Notes: generated by a model from the letters alone, not told the origin. A DNA stretch of 64,000 bases from Simmondsia chinensis (GCA_018398585.1 JAGTTD010000011.1:14375346-14439345), one strand, 5' to 3'. Counted from the stretch's first letter, positions 1-13,061 are shown. Numbers and translations: made by a program.

Positions 1-652
1 AACGCATACGCAAAGTCTGCATCACTCAACCTGATACATTTTGGGGATGTCACTTCAGATTTTGGTTAATTGTGAGTTCTACGCCTCGCCCGGCTGAAGA
101 TGCTAAACTTAGCGCTCTTGGGAGGCAACCCAGCCTGTTTTGTTCCATAGTTTAGATTGATTTTTGTTTATTGGTTTGATCTCACGCTACTTTTCAGGAC
201 TCTTTGTTATCCTTACCATGTGGATTACTTTATTTCTCAGATATACTAAATACTTGTATTCTTGAGTTTTTCCTAACGCGACTAATAATTTTGCTTAAAT
301 TAGTGGAATTTTTGCGTGTATTAGCATGGAATTACTGTGATTTATACTAGAAGTTCAAATTTGAGATGTGCTAAGATTGTTAGAATGTATATGTAATTAG
401 ATTATTCTTGGATCTAACTGTTGCATTTGTTATTTTTGTCTTTTACTAGTTAGAGAGATTATTACATTTCACTCTTAATCTTGTGACAAACCCTATATTT
501 AAGTTGTGATAGTGGGAATAATTTTAGGAATTTGAATCAAGCATTTTGCTCCTAACAATGTTGAAATCAATAGTTTATCTCTTTATCTTGAGTGTAACTA
601 TTCCCAAAAAAAAAAAAAAAAAAGTACCAATGCCTGTTCAATTGGGTAAGTA
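1..652 (+). other. tail of a degraded Athila/Tat-type LTR retrotransposon
   Basis: No open frame of note. The stretch at 111-134 (AGCGCTCTTGGGAGGCAACC and onward) resembles the 'GCGCTT..GGGAGGCAACCCA' segment found downstream of the coding region in plant Athila-like gypsy elements, so this is probably the 3' untranslated part of such an element on the plus strand. It is interrupted by gypsy-1 and continues after 3410. The family assignment is from memory of that motif only. Confidence 0.4.
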
Positions 653-1226
653 TGTTATGATCGGGATCGATTCCCAAACATAAGCTAAGTAAAATTGAGA
701 TAGATTGAGAGTATGAGATGAGAAAGAAGGGAATTGAGATGAGAAATTAGAGAATTAGGGATGAGAAATAGAGAGAGTTAGACGAGAGAAAGAAGGTTGA
801 TCTCAAATGAGATATTTTGTTCATATTTAAATGAACGATCTGATTATTACATCAACTACTACTTATAGGCAAGCTTAAGCAAGCAAGACAATGTATCTAG
901 ACTTACTCAAGCTAACCAACTTAGGGAACATCTAGAAATATCTAGAAATATAGCTAACTAACAATTAAATCCTATTTTGGCGCCAAAGCACCACACCTAA
1001 CAGAACCTAACAGCTCAACAACCTGCTGCTGGATATTATAATGCAGAAATATACTAGCAGCTTATTACAATACAATGCTACAACTAATGCCAAGCTAAAA
1101 CATCATTGACTTAACTACTCAACAAATAACAGCAGCCGCAGCATATCAGCAACAACAAAACCAACAGAACCAATGCAGCTCAGCAACATCAACACAGCCC
1201 AAACCTCGAATTCTCGGATCATAACA
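653..1226 (-). repeat. gypsy-1 3' LTR
   Basis: 574-bp LTR starting TGTTATGATCGG and ending in CATAACA on the plus strand. It contains the purine-rich GAGATGAGA block shared by all four gypsy elements here. It matches 2837-3409 with scattered substitutions. Confidence 0.88.
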
Positions 1227-1240
1227 TTCCCTTCCCCTTG
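1227..1240 (-). other. gypsy-1 polypurine tract
   Basis: Reading the minus strand, AAGGGGAAGGGAA directly abuts the 3' LTR, the expected plus-strand priming site. The same tract abuts the 3' LTR of gypsy-3. Confidence 0.8.
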
Positions 1241-1286
1241 AAAACATTCTTGTCCTCAAGAATGAAAGAGAATGAGACTTTGAAAA

Positions 1287-2318
1287 TCACTTGTTGATGT
1301 AGAGGTAGGAGTTGAAGGTGATGAATTTCCAACTGAATTGCAACTGAAAGAAATTCTCTAATTGCAGTAAACTTGTAGCTAGACTGGGAAATGCAGCTGA
1401 GGAGAACTTGTTACTGCAGTACAACTTGGTGAAGAACTCACAAATATCCTCCCAATAGCATAGCTTCATGATAGAGACCCTATTAATCAAAACTCCACTC
1501 AAAAGAGGAAATAGATCATCCCGATCTTGCCGATTGGCTTGCCGACAGTGCATAACAACTTCTGGAACCTGATTTCTTGCTGAGTTAACGTGCTCTGCAG
1601 CAATGACTTCCAACTCATTCAGCTCAATATCCTTAGAGGAGACAAAGCTTGCAACATTGTCTTTATCAAACATTTGGAAGTTGTGAACTTGAGCATTCAA
1701 ATCAACTATATGAGTTTGCAAACTAGGCTGCTGATCAAGCAATAATGGACTGAAAACCTCAGTTTGCAAAACAACCACTTCCTTTGGTACTATGGCCTGA
1801 GTTGTGGCTGCAGCTTCCAACTGTAAGCCTAAATCAACAAAATAATTCTCAGAATTCTCAGATTCTTGCTCAACTCTTGTTTGGAGGTGTCTCTCATCAA
1901 GTTGCTTCTCATTGAACATCCGTGCCTGTTGTTCAATTCTACCAGTGACCATGTCCTCCAATTGCTGCTGGTGTTGATTAATCTGAGCTGCGATCTTGGC
2001 ATCTACTTGCTGAGAATGTAAGTCAAACCTTTCAATGAAGGCCGGCTCTTGCTCTTTCAACATGAGACGCATTCGAACATCATTTCTTTGCTCAGTTTCT
2101 CACACGGTTTGATTAGTTTCCAAAACTGATTGATTAATCTGAGCCATTTGCATCACCAATGCTGCCAATTAAGCACTCAGTCCATCGCCATTGCTGGTTT
2201 GCGGTTCATTCTCGGCATTTCCACTAACAACATCAGCATAGGATGGATTTGTTGCTGCACGAGCAGCTGCAGTTCGAGTGATCACTCCTTCAGACAACAC
2301 CATCGCATTGGACTCCAT
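1287..2318 (-). pseudogene. gypsy-1 gag-like protein, two in-frame stops
   Basis: A single reading frame runs from an ATG at 2318-2316 to the stop at 1287 (344 codons) with a TAA at 2171-2169 and a TGA at 2102-2100. The N-terminus (MESNAMVLSEGVITRTAAAR) has the 'VTTRSG/VITRTA' opening also seen in gypsy-3 gag. The middle is Gln/Glu-rich and predicted coiled coil (QLEDMVTGRIEQQARMF). The capsid-like core and zinc knuckle of gypsy-2 gag are missing, so this is a shortened gag. The ATG is the first one after the primer site that keeps the frame. It would form or join virus-like particles if intact; the stops make it a relic. Confidence 0.65.
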
Positions 2319-2819
2319 TCACAATTTCAACCGCAAGAACACAAGTTCCTGATTTAATATAAATCTGAACTGAACATTGCGATCTGAATTTCTTGACTCG
2401 AATTAATGGAAACACACCCTCCAAATTTGATCAAAAATTTTCAAGATCAATTGTATGAATGAAAATCTGAATTGATCTTGATCAAATTGTTCTTACTGAT
2501 CTGATTTTTTTTTTTACTGAAATCTAAAATCAATCACCAAATCAGCACTGAATGGAACCAAATCTGACTGAATTTATCTTGATCAGATTATCTTTAAAAC
2601 CTGATCTGATTCCTTTAGCACAAATCTAATCTATTCTCAGCTCACAAGATCAACGCAGTTGATTTTCACACTTGAGCTTCATTGTCATCTTTTCCCCTGA
2701 ATTTTCAAGATCAGATTTGAAAGTCACAAAACTAAATCTGATTTTGATTGATTCTGATTTTGTTTTTTTTTATTTTTATTTTTTTTTGTTTTGATTACGC
2801 ACTCGATTGGAAGCCAAAC

Positions 2820-2836
2820 GAGGCTCTTATACTAAT
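2820..2836 (-). other. gypsy-1 primer-binding site, degenerate
   Basis: Minus strand reads TTAGTATAAGAGCC next to the 5' LTR, a two-mismatch version of TTGGTATCAGAGCC, the plant initiator-Met tRNA primer site seen intact in gypsy-2 and gypsy-4. Confidence 0.7.
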
Positions 2837-3409
2837 TGTTATGATCGGGATCGATTCCCAAACATAAGCTAAGTAAAATTGAGATAGATTGAGAGTATGA
2901 GATGAGAAAAAAGGGAATTGAGATGAGAAATTAGAGAATTAGGGATGAGAAATAGAGAGAGTTAGATGAGAGAGAGAAGGTTGATCTCAAATGAGATATT
3001 TTGTTCATATTTGATTAAATGATCTGATTATTACATCAACTACTACTTATAGGCAAGCTTAAGTAAGCAAGACAATGTATCTAGACTTACTCAAGCTAAC
3101 CAACTTAGGGAACATCTAGAAATATCTAGAAATATAGCTAACTAACAATTAAATCCTATTTTGGCGCCAAAGCACCACACCTAACAGAACCTACAGCTCA
3201 ACAACCTGCTGCTGGATATTATAATGCAGAAATATACTAGCAGCTTATTACAATACAATGTTACAACTAATGCCAAGCTAAAACATCATTGACTTAACTA
3301 CTCAACAACTAACAGCAGCCGCAGCATATTAGCAACAACAGAACAAACAGAACCAATGCAGCTCAGCAACATCAACACAGCTCAAACCTCGAATTCTCGG
3401 ATCCTAACA
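2837..3409 (-). repeat. gypsy-1 5' LTR
   Basis: 573 bp, begins TGTTATGATCGG and ends CCTAACA on the plus strand. Partner of 653-1226. Confidence 0.88.
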
Positions 3410-5079
3410 AAGTGCCTGTAACTTGTTGGTTCTTGTAGTCCCTGTGTCTCGAGAAAGTAAGCCCGTAGGAGTGTCTTAACGCCTACTACCTTGAGCCAAC
3501 TGGATCGGAAGCTGCTAGTAGAAAGCTCGCCACATAGGCCACATGGTAACCTTAAGAAGAACCAGCTTCTTTAAGTCACTTTAATAAGCACTTTTAATAA
3601 GCACAAATGCCTAATGTGAATGAAATATTTTTCCAAGGTATGTGCTAGTAATGGTTTATGTCATGAATTCCTTTGGCTCAAGCTATTAGGTTCGAGGAGT
3701 CACTTCAACAATCTTTATATTAGTTAATATTGAATTAAAAGCAAGAAATGATTTAAATAGTGCTAGTGAGATAACTTATGCTACACTTAGAGTGATAAGA
3801 TAGGTTATGCCTTTAGACTGGTTCATTATCCTAAGCCATAATTTAAATATTAACCAAAGCTTAGTACTTGTAGCCTAAGCCCCTTAAATAATTGTCTTAA
3901 GTAAAATATAATTGAAAGGATATGAGTTAAGCTACCATGAATTCATTCCCTAAACTATCCTCAATCGAATTTTGACATCCTTTTCATTATTTTAGTTGCG
4001 CTAGTATTGTAAATTGCTCACTTCACCGACAAAACCTAAAATCAAACTACTCCTTAATAATTGAATTTGACTTAACACTGATTCCTTGTAGATACGACAC
4101 TCGTATACCCTACTAAACTACGATGATCTTGTACGCTTGCGAGTCGATGGTTTTAAAACACTATTTCAAGCTACATTAGTATGATACATAATTTTTATTT
4201 TTTAGTGCAACAATGATCTTGTGCTTTTAGCAATCAATAAGTAATTTTTTTTAACTTTATACATTATATTTTTAAAGCATCTAACAACATCATAGCTACT
4301 ATATGTGTACCGATTCTTAATAATTTGTAGCTAATATGTCAATCAATCTCATGCATATAACCGAAAAAAAAAAGGTTCAATTTGTGGTAGAAAGCTTGTA
4401 TTGTACCTGATTTTAATTTAGTGGACAACAAATTCACTCTTACATTTTTTATTGCTTGTCTATAAGGTTTTGTTGCTTCATTGTTTCTAACAATATTTAG
4501 GGATACCTAAACTATGATATGCACTTTAAAATGGAAAAGTGACTTTTAAGTATAAATGTCATATGTGAATCACACAGGGAATTACTAGTTTTTCTTTGTA
4601 ATGTTCATTTATTTTAGAAATTAGTACCTAAAGCATTAAATTTTGATGAATGGGGGAGATAAATTAAGAAGCTTCTAATTAAATCTATAAAGAGATGATT
4701 CTCTCTCTCCCACACAAATACACACACACATATAACAACATGCAAAAAATACTTCATAATTTAAGTCTCATGGCACATTGAAATATTTTAAGTGGATATA
4801 TCTCGTTAACTCTTCCATAAATGTCTGGGATGAGAATAAAATAAAGGGAGAAATATGAACTCCCATATTTGAAAGGGGGAGTATAAGAAATATATATATA
4901 TATATACATATATATTTTAATTATTGGAGAAGAGCTAAATGAGGGGACTAGGGAAATGAGTGGTTATGGAAGGAAATCGATAGTTACCTACTCATAATCT
5001 AGTCCAATTGAATCTAACTATCTAATTATTATGTAAATTCATAGGTTCCACATTCCTTCACCTTGTTGCATATCCTGAA
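3410..5079. other. non-coding remains of an LTR element
   Basis: No frame with family resemblance. The segment 4080-4150 (TTCCTTGTAGATACGACACT, then TGTACGCTTGCGAGT) looks like the 3' end of a plant gypsy LTR, consistent with the same old element as 1-652, from which it is separated by gypsy-1. The rest is AT-rich DNA without recognisable signal. Confidence 0.35.
4890..4915. repeat. TA microsatellite
   Basis: Run of alternating TA broken by single C, ending TATATTTT. Low information. Confidence 0.8.
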
Positions 5080-5450
5080 TAGGGGTGTGAAAGAGCTCCA
5101 AATTGAGCAGAGCACCATCTTGTTGAAACTCCAGTTCAATAAGCGTTAGTGAGTTCGAGTCGAGTTTTAAACGATCTTTTAAATCTATGTTCGAAATCGA
5201 TTTGAAAAGGAATTGGTATATTCGATACCTAGCTTAGCTTAGCTAATTTACCATAACAAGCTGAATCGAGCTCGTTAATGAGTCGAGCCGAGCTAATTGA
5301 GCTTATTTTTGTAATCTAGTCCAATCGAGCTCATTTTTATATCGAGCCTAATTGAGCACTTATTTATGTGAAGCCTAATCAAGCTCACTTGCATTATCAA
5401 ACCGAGCTAATTATCGCGTCGAGCTCATTAACGAGTTTGATTAGATTTTA
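5080..5450 (-). repeat. hAT transposon terminal and subterminal region
   Basis: TAGGGGTGTGAAAGAGCTC at 5080 resembles hAT terminal inverted repeats (TAGGGGTG-like). It is followed to about 5450 by many GAGCTC/GAGCTAATTGAG units in both orientations, the dense short subterminal repeats typical of hAT ends. It lies past the 3' end of the hAT transposase relic, so it is probably its left terminus. I did not find a matching right end or an 8-bp target duplication. Confidence 0.5.
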
Positions 5451-6114
5451 CTAAAGCATGGTTAACCTATGATATAAAGCATAATTGAAAGAGAAAAAAC
5501 TTCCAACGTAATGTTAAAACTGCTTCACAGTCATTTAATCACCTGAAATAGTCTACAAGTTATATAGTATGAAATAAATATACATACATTTAACATTGAA
5601 CATCATCCAAAAAACAAAATTCAAATGACCATATCAACCAGTTAGTCAAAATAATCCTTAAAACTATTATCACATCCACCAAGTCTAAGGGCTTCTATGT
5701 CTAAATAAATCATTATTGTGAGCATAAGAAAAACCAAAATAAAATCAAATGGAATTGAAGTAAACGTCATTTTGCTTAAATTTAATACCCAGCATCAGCA
5801 ATATTTGTGCTCAAAATGTCATATTGGGTTGTTGTATACAAAGCGTCATGACTGCATGATTAGAAGAAGAATATGACTTCAAATTGTGCTCGAAATAATA
5901 GGATCATAGATTATTTCATACAAAAGAAAATATGAAACTTGGTCACCAATAATCTCAAAAAATTCATCTTCAAGTCAAGCAACTTCTAGGCAAAGTGAAG
6001 GTTTTATATCTTACTTGATCTAAATAACTCAACAAACATTTCATATGTATTAGTTAAATACCAACAATGTCAAAATAATAATAAGAAGCTACCAAAGAAA
6101 CAAAAATATTGCAG

Positions 6115-8245
6115 TTGCCTTTATCTTCCTCTTAATCACATAATAGTTCCTTAACCAGTTTTCACCGCATAACAACACTGTTTCAGTTGATAAAGATGCT
6201 CAATAAGGATCTATCACTTTACCATGAGCACTAAATGTTGCTTCTGAGGCCATAGTGGTGATAGGGATGGAAAGAATATCACATTGACAAAATACAAAAC
6301 TTCAAACTGTTTTGCTTCCAGCAATCAAGTGTGTCAAACTACTCAACATCTTTGAAACAAATCACATCACCTTCTTCCAAATAGACATCAAGCTCAGACT
6401 TGACACTTTCAATTGCATCAATGTTCATCTTGATATAATCATCCCACTTTTTTCTCACCTTTGTGGATGCTGCCCTCCTCCCAAAACCAAACTTTGCTCC
6501 GGTACGACTGCTTTGACCAGCTTCTCCATATTCAACAGCTTGAGAAGCTTTTTTAGCATTAACTACCAAGGGAGCGACTACATATTCTTGGTAGAGCCCG
6601 TATAAAGTGTCATGCCCTTTTTTTAATGTACCTAGTTGCTTCATCTTCCTGATAAAAGGAATAAAAACTCCATTCAATAATTCTCATCTTGTTTCTCGAC
6701 TTCAAGGCAGCAGCAATAGAATCACCAATTTAGAATCACCCCAATATTTGTCAAACTTAACCTTCATCCTCTCTTGTTTTAAAAAAAAAAAAAAAAAAAA
6801 CTTCATCCTCTATGCCATTGCCGTCATATAGTCCTTTTCACTTTTACTTTGTTTATTTGGAGCTTCTTTTATGTGGGTAAGTTCTGGAAGAAATAACTCT
6901 ACACTTGGATACCCAGTGCCTACAAAAAAATCAATATTAAGTTATTAAAGGTAAATTTCATAAATAAGTTTTAAAAATAAAAAACTATTATCCGATATGA
7001 TATGTGTAGCATCATTGAAAAGTTCCAAAAACATAGCAATGAACTTAGCTTTATCCCAATCAACTTCTGACGGTAAACTTGTATAGCTTGGTTCTTTTTG
7101 TTGATATCGTGGAAATGTGTTTCTGAATTGTAAGGCAATTGAAAACATCTCAAATGTAGCATTCCATCTTGTACAACAATCAAAAACCAATCTCTTACCG
7201 AGAAACCACAATTATTTAGCAATCTCACTAAACATGTTTAGTCGAGTTGGTGAAGCTCCAACATGTTTTACGCTTGCTCTGACATCATAAATCACATCTT
7301 GAATCTCATTCAACCCATTTTGCACCAAAATATTCAAGATATGCACACAATAACGTACATGAAATAACCTCCAATCCAAAGGCAACTTTTACATGACAAG
7401 AAAGGCTATTATTTAATAATCTAACCACAACATCATTGAAAGACGCATTATCAATAGTTACGTTCCATACTTTAATCTCAATTCTCCAATCAACCAAGCA
7501 CTTATATAGTGAATCATGCACTTCAATTTCACTACGAGGAGGGGGGATAATAAAGATCAGAATTCGCTTATATAACTTCTAATCTTGAACAAAATGACAA
7601 GTGATTGTCCTATATTTAATTTTTTGGGGTTTGACTTCCAAATATTAGTTGTAATTCTAACCCTATTCACCTCTTTGAACAACCCTTTGGTCCTTTTTTA
7701 TTTTCTCAATTTAATGAGTTAACACAAAACCATTTTTTAATGTGGCATGTGAAACTTTCCCAAACGAAGGATTGAACTCTTTCATCAGCATGTTAAACAT
7801 TTCATACTCCGCAAACATAAAATGTTACTCATGTACAATAATCATGTGCGACATAAGTTCTCTAATCTTTGTACGATTATGACCAAAGTTTTGAACTCCA
7901 CCAAAACTTTTAGATCTAGGGGTAACTGAGGCTAGATTTAATTATTTTTGATCACTAGGCATGGTATGTTTAGGACATGTATCAATGTGTCTTTTAACTT
8001 GACTTTTGGAAAGTAAGATACATTTTACAATGAATATATTTGACCTTTTTAACCCATTTACAAAAGTTTCTCGAAGTGTCCCCATACTTTTGATCTCTTC
8101 TTTCTTTTCTTCTTATGAAAGGGGCTTGCTTGATTCATTTCCCCTATTTTCTGGCTTGACTCATTCCTTAGTTGCTCAGATAACATTATCCTATCAAATA
8201 TTAGTTCCTAATTTCCTTCAACGGTCAATTGGTCTTCCATAGGGC
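6115..8245 (-). pseudogene. hAT-family transposase (BED finger / RICESLEEPER-like), badly broken
   Basis: Fragments in several minus-strand frames line up in the order of plant hAT transposases. N-terminal BED-finger start near 8100 (KKRSKVWGHFEKL). 'DWRIEIKVWNVTIDNASFND' near 7450, the catalytic-domain block with the conserved T-x-DNA. 'FDCCTRWNATFEMFSIAL' at about 7140-7200, the conserved CTRWNST block. 'VDWDKAKFIAMFLELF' near 7040. C-terminal dimerisation region near 6200-6270 (IPITTMASEATFSAHGKVID). At least four frameshifts or stops separate them. The family cuts and pastes DNA using a DDE fold; this copy cannot. It lies inside the GAGCTC-rich terminus at 5080. Confidence 0.75.
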
Positions 8246-9681
8246 CACTAATATGCATATGTGAAAGTCAACATACATTAATTATTTAATAAATTATACA
8301 AATGTAATATTAAACATCAATATAGGCTATATAAAAACCAATAAGATATTTGTCGAAATTACTACATTTTATATTTCTTTTGACATAGTGGATATTGAAA
8401 TTCATAATGATATAAATAATCATATAAACACTACAGTAATATTAACAAATTTTCATCCTAGAAATACCATGTAATTTTAAAATGAACTAATTCAGAAAAT
8501 ATAAGAAATACCATATATTATGTATTTTACATATTATTAAACTTAATCAATTCACATATTTTTCAAAGCACTACATATTACAAATCTTTTGAAATAGTGG
8601 ATATTAGAATCTACATATGAACATTATAGGAGTGTAATATTACTATGTATTGGGGAATAAATTTTTGTCTTAAAACTATATAATAATAAAAAAATAATTA
8701 AAAAAACTATGTATTTTCTTTTCATTGATAATATATTGCTTCACTAATAAAGGGAGCAGAAAAATATTACAAGTTATTATAACAAAAATGAAAAATGTTA
8801 TTTTTTTCCTAGTCAAGTAATAAAAATTGTAAATAAAAATTATAATAATATGACTTACTTGAATACTTTAAAACTCTAGTCTTTGTTTTTTGCTCTTAGA
8901 TTGTTGAGGAAGCAAAAAATTTATGATCTTCAAGGGTTGAAGTTGGTGCTCAAAAAGAGTTGAAGTTGAAATTTTGAGAGTGAAATTTAGTTTGAAAACT
9001 TTTGAGCATTGTATTGATAAACTGGTAATAAACCATTGAAGCGGGAAATAAGCTTGAAGGAAAAAGAAAGCTGACAAGGAAATGTGTATGTGAGCTTACA
9101 ATGGCTTTAGCTTGATATGTATGTGAGCTTCCAACAGAAGTTCTATAGTGCAGAAAAGTGTCTTTTCGTAGGTGCAGAAAAGCACTTTTCTGCACTTGGC
9201 AACCGATATTTGCCTGTTGCATTTTTTTTAAATTTTTTGCTTAAATCAATTGTTAATAATAATTTTATTTAAGTGGATTAGTGTAATAAATAATTAAATT
9301 TATTTATGTAAAATTACTTAATTTTATTTTAGTGGATTAGTGTAATAAATATTTAAATTTATTTATCTAAAATTATTTATATAAATACTAGACATAATTA
9401 TATGAAATTTCATAGAATTAAACAAATTTTTTTGTAAATAAAATGAATTAAAAGAAATTAAGTAATTTAATTTTTATTTACTAAAACTATTTAAAAAAAT
9501 AGTAGAAAACATTATATGAAATTTTTAAATAATTAATTTTATTTACTAAAACTGTTTAGAAACAATTTTTTTGTAAATTTAGGTAAAAATTAAGAAATGT
9601 GTATTTTCAAAAAATTAAGTGGTTCAAATTAACAAATGTGTTTTTTTTTTCCCTACGAAATTACGTGGTTCAAATTAACAA
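8246..9681. other. AT-rich DNA without genes
   Basis: No supported coding or RNA gene. The only structure seen is an imperfect tandem duplication of about 60 bp at 9272-9395 (unit begins AGTGGATTAGTGTAATAAAT). The right end of the hAT element should lie here but was not recognised. Confidence 0.6.
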
Positions 9682-11340
9682 ATGTACTCAGATGTACTCA
9701 GTATCACAAATTTTTTAATTAAAAAGAATAGTGTATTTGAACACATCCACTTAAATAAAGTGTGTGAAAATATGTTAACACAAACACAAAATGTGTCGGT
9801 ACATATTTACGTAGCCAAAATATCGAGAAAGGTGCTTAAAATCACCAATAAGCTACTCAATTCAATAATCAATCATTATAAAATACACGTTGACACACGT
9901 TTGTAGTGTGTCGATACAAGTAAAGTGTTGATGAGTAACTGAATTTGTGTACATAATGGTGATGTGTACATGGTTGTGAAACAATTTGTCGACACAAAAA
10001 TAATATGTGTCGAAACATGTTTACGTACCCAAAATATTGAGAAAGGTGCTCAAAATCACCAACAACCTACTCAATTCAACAATCAATCATTATAAAATAC
10101 GCGTCGACACATGTTCAGAGTGTGTCGACCCATTTAAAGCGTGGATGAATAATTGAATTTGTGTACATGGGTGTGAAAAGATGTGTCGACACACGTTTAG
10201 AGTGTGTCGACACATGTAAAGTGTGGATGAATAACTAAATTTGTGTACATTGTGGTGAAGTGTACATGGTGTGAAAAGATGCATCGACACAAAAATAAAA
10301 TGTGTCGACACTCAGTTACATACTCAAAATCTCGAGAAAGGTGATCAAAATCACCAACAACCTACTCAAATCAACATTCAATCTTGTGCAGTACATTTGA
10401 GGTGTTGATGAATAACTAAATTTGTGTACATTATGGTGATATGTACATGGGTATGAACAATGTTTACGCAAACTGTGTACACGATTATGTGTCGACATGT
10501 CTCTTTCTTGTGTTGACACAAAATGTAGAATCAAAATTATGTGTCGACACACGATCACCATATTTTGACACATGAATACACTATGGTGATGTGTACTTGG
10601 CTGCCCCTTTTGGGTACATTGATTGGATATTGAGTACAATGTTACGTGTCGACACATATAGTTCTTGTGTTGACACATAATGCCCACTGTAAAACATATG
10701 TCGACACAAGTATACTGTGTGCCAACACATATTGTGATGTGTACATGGATATGATTTTGGTACGTGATAAGTGTGTCGAAACAGGAAATATGGGCGTCAA
10801 AACACGTTGCTCACTGTGATGCGTGTCGACACACAATATACATGTGTTGACACATTGGCTAAGCGTGTCGACACACATTGCTCACTGTAATTTGTGTGTC
10901 GACTCCCAAATTATCCTTTGTTTGTCAAATATTGGCTGGATACATTCGTGTCAACACACATATAAGTGTGTTGACACATGTGTTGATGAATAATATTTGA
11001 GTACATTATTGTGATGTGTACATGGGGTGGTAATTTTCTCAGTACACAATTGTGTGTTGACACAGATATTTCGTGAGTCGACACCTAATGCTTATTGTAA
11101 TTTTTGTGTCGACACACGTGCACCGCGTTGATAAATGATGAGTACCTAAAAGTGATTTATACAATTATTCTATAGATTTTGGTTCTTTGATGGTGATACT
11201 GAGTACCTCTAAGACTGTTACTTGTTTTGTTGAGCACTTGATCATTTTTAGCATGTTAGTGGGTACTTGGTTTGTGATTTTACATACATTAGTGAGTACT
11301 TGGGTGGTGATTTTGAGTACATTAGTCTTACAAAAAATCA
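9682..11340. repeat. palindrome array I (GTGTCGACAC-type)
   Basis: Exact GTGTCGACAC occurs at 10183, 10204, 10541, 10646, 10823, 10865 and 11106, with many one- or two-mismatch copies (GTGTTGACAC, GTGTCAACAC). Between them are short stock phrases such as GTGATGTGTACATGG, CCAAAATATCGAGAAAGGTG and GGTGATTTTGAGTACATTAG. A unit of about 210 bp starting near 9805 recurs at about 10020 and, with an extra insert, at 10316. The array lies downstream of the minus-strand P1 gene. Interpretation as a transposon subterminal region is inference. Confidence 0.8.
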
Positions 11341-11464
11341 CGGTTACCTTAGAACTACATTTCACCAATCCCTTCTTTTAAACAATAAAATTCCTCCATC
11401 AAAATAAACAACATACATAAATTTGAATGGTTCCCATCAACAAATTAACTAGTACGATCTGGTT

Positions 11465-11605
11465 ATACATCCATACTCATCGGTTTGAAATGTACACAAC
11501 ATCAATACAACATTACATTCATACTCATTGTTTCAAATGAACAACATCAATACAATAATACATCCATACTCATTGGTTTCAAATGTACAACATCAATAAA
11601 ACAAT
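11465..11605. repeat. tandem repeat, about 3 x 46-48 bp
   Basis: CATACTCAT begins at 11472, 11520 and 11565, each followed by a GGTTTCAAATGTACAACATC-like stretch. Local minisatellite in the 3' flank of P1. Confidence 0.7.
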
Positions 11606-11639
11606 TTTATTGCTACAAATATTTCTTTACATTTCAGCA

Positions 11640-12900
11640 GGTTAGCCTCATTGACAACTCGCGGCGCCTTTTTAGTCGAGGTCGAGGCCGAGGCCGAGGT
11701 TCCTGTCCGAATTGCGATATTCGATGAGTTTTAGAAGTTTAGATGTGTCTTTCTTTCCCCTCTTGTGAGAATTCAACACTTTCATGAAATGTGCACTAGC
11801 ATTAGACATTTCAGGAGTTGTTCTTTATCTTTAATCAGTTTAGTCTCTACCAACATTAACTGATTTGTCCTAGATTCCATGAAACTAACCTTCCTTTTCA
11901 AGTTCTTTGTATCATCTTCCCTTTGTTTCTCTCACGCTCCTTCTCTTTCAGGGTCCTTGTTCCTATTCTTCCTCATTAGACATCCCTATCAAAATGTTCT
12001 TCCTACTCTCCTCTATCCTTATTTAATTTTATTGTTCTTCTACCTCCTTTTGAAGGAAGTTAAGAAGGTAGAGAAAGAAAAGGATGAGATCGAGGCTTTA
12101 GAGGCCGAGAAGACGAAACTTGAGGGACAATAGAAGGGTTGGACATGAAAGAAATGAAATTCAAAGGGTCTTGAAGGAGTATTTGGAGGAAGTTAAGAAG
12201 ATAGAAAGAGAAACGGATGAGAAGATGGATGGGGATGATTGTTCGAAAAAATTTATGGTTGAAATAAAATTCGCATGCCAGATCTGGGAATACTGGTTCC
12301 TTTATACTAGAAATTTGAAGCGAACCTACACCATCGAACAAAACATATAATTGCCGAAAGTTCTTTATCATAACCCAATCTCAATCTATGAACCCACCAA
12401 ATAACACTTCCTACGTGAGGAAAGGGTTGGGAGAATTTACCGAACTATAACCCCATGAAGTAGACTCACGTTCTTTGACTCCCAATTTCTTCTTGGAAGT
12501 AGTTTCATACCTCCTCGTGCGACCCATGACTTCTACTCAAAAAATAAATAAACAAAATTTGAGAGAAATTCCGTGGAGGGGTTAGGGTTTAGGGGTGTAA
12601 GGTGAAACTTTGAGATTTATGAAAAAACTGTGAGGGATAACGAAGGTTTGTAACAAACAGATGACTTTTTACTTAGGCTAGCAAAAAAAATTAAAGAAAA
12701 GCAATAAAACTTAACATGAAAAAGATGATATCTGACCAAAAGATCTAAATATTTTGACAGAATGTCGTAACGTGCATATATAAACCCTGTTTTGTAATAA
12801 AAATTAGCTTACATACCTAATATAAGTGATAAATTTGCTAAGATATTGGGTGGTGACACATCCAGGGTTCGTGAGAGAGAGGGGAGCAAACGAAGTGAGG
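11640..12900 (-). pseudogene. P1: P-type gene (putative plant transposon protein-like), broken
   Basis: Minus-strand copy of the P-type gene also seen at 39690, 42180 and 47265. A 5' exon region (12900-12830) is pyrimidine-rich and ends near a splice donor. The next exon opens with MGRTRRYETTSKKK (about 12530). The conserved block 'VLFDGVGSLQISSIKEPVFP' then 'DLACEFYFN' lies at 12260-12360. The C-terminal block 'MKVLNSHKRGKKDTSKLLKL' lies at 11690-11800. The 'YPDLVREFYANL'-type motif suggests the plant transposon protein domain found in other plant repeats; this match is from memory and moderate. Stops and frameshifts break the frame. An antisense, coding-like coiled-coil stretch (EVKKIERETDEK) overlaps at 12120-12260. 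Confidence 0.55.
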
Positions 12901-12929
12901 GAGAGGATACGGGTTTCGACTTAATTAGA

Positions 12930-13045
12930 GGATACGTGTGTCGACACACGGAATAAGTGTGTTGACATATAATAAGTGTGGGAAGCATGTGTCAGCATAG
13001 GAAATAGATGTGTGGACACGTATTCTTGTACTCAATATCACAATT
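12930..13045. repeat. palindromes upstream of P1
   Basis: Exact GTGTCGACAC at 12938 and diverged copies to about 13020. They lie on the upstream side of the minus-strand P1 gene, the same relative position as in P2, P4 and P5. Confidence 0.75.
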
Positions 13046-13061
13046 AATTTACCTAATAGGG

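Larger units (their letters stand above)
653..3409 (-). mobile_element. gypsy-1: non-autonomous Ty3/gypsy-like LTR retrotransposon (gag only)
   Basis: Two near-identical direct repeats (653-1226 and 2837-3409), each TG...CA, enclose 1.6 kb. On the minus strand the order is 5' LTR, a degenerate initiator-Met primer site, a gag-like frame, a polypurine tract and the 3' LTR. The flanking bases AAGTA (648-652) and AAGTG (3410-3414) are a one-mismatch 5-bp target duplication. No protease, reverse transcriptase or integrase is present, so the element must have moved with enzymes supplied in trans. Gypsy-2 and gypsy-3 have related LTRs and gag N-termini. The LTRs differ by roughly 15 positions by eye, so insertion is not very recent. 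Confidence 0.88.

Noticed and set aside
8246..9681. Right terminal repeat of the hAT element
   Set aside because: No CACCCCTA-like sequence with a matching 8-bp duplication was found, so no right border is given.
10090..10878. Minus-strand frames rich in Cys/His/Asp (CVDT, VSTH, CRHT repeats) that look like zinc-binding repeat proteins
   Set aside because: They are translations of the GTGTCGACAC palindrome, which reads VST, CRH or CVDT in different frames on both strands. The same pattern appears in every array with no stable frame.
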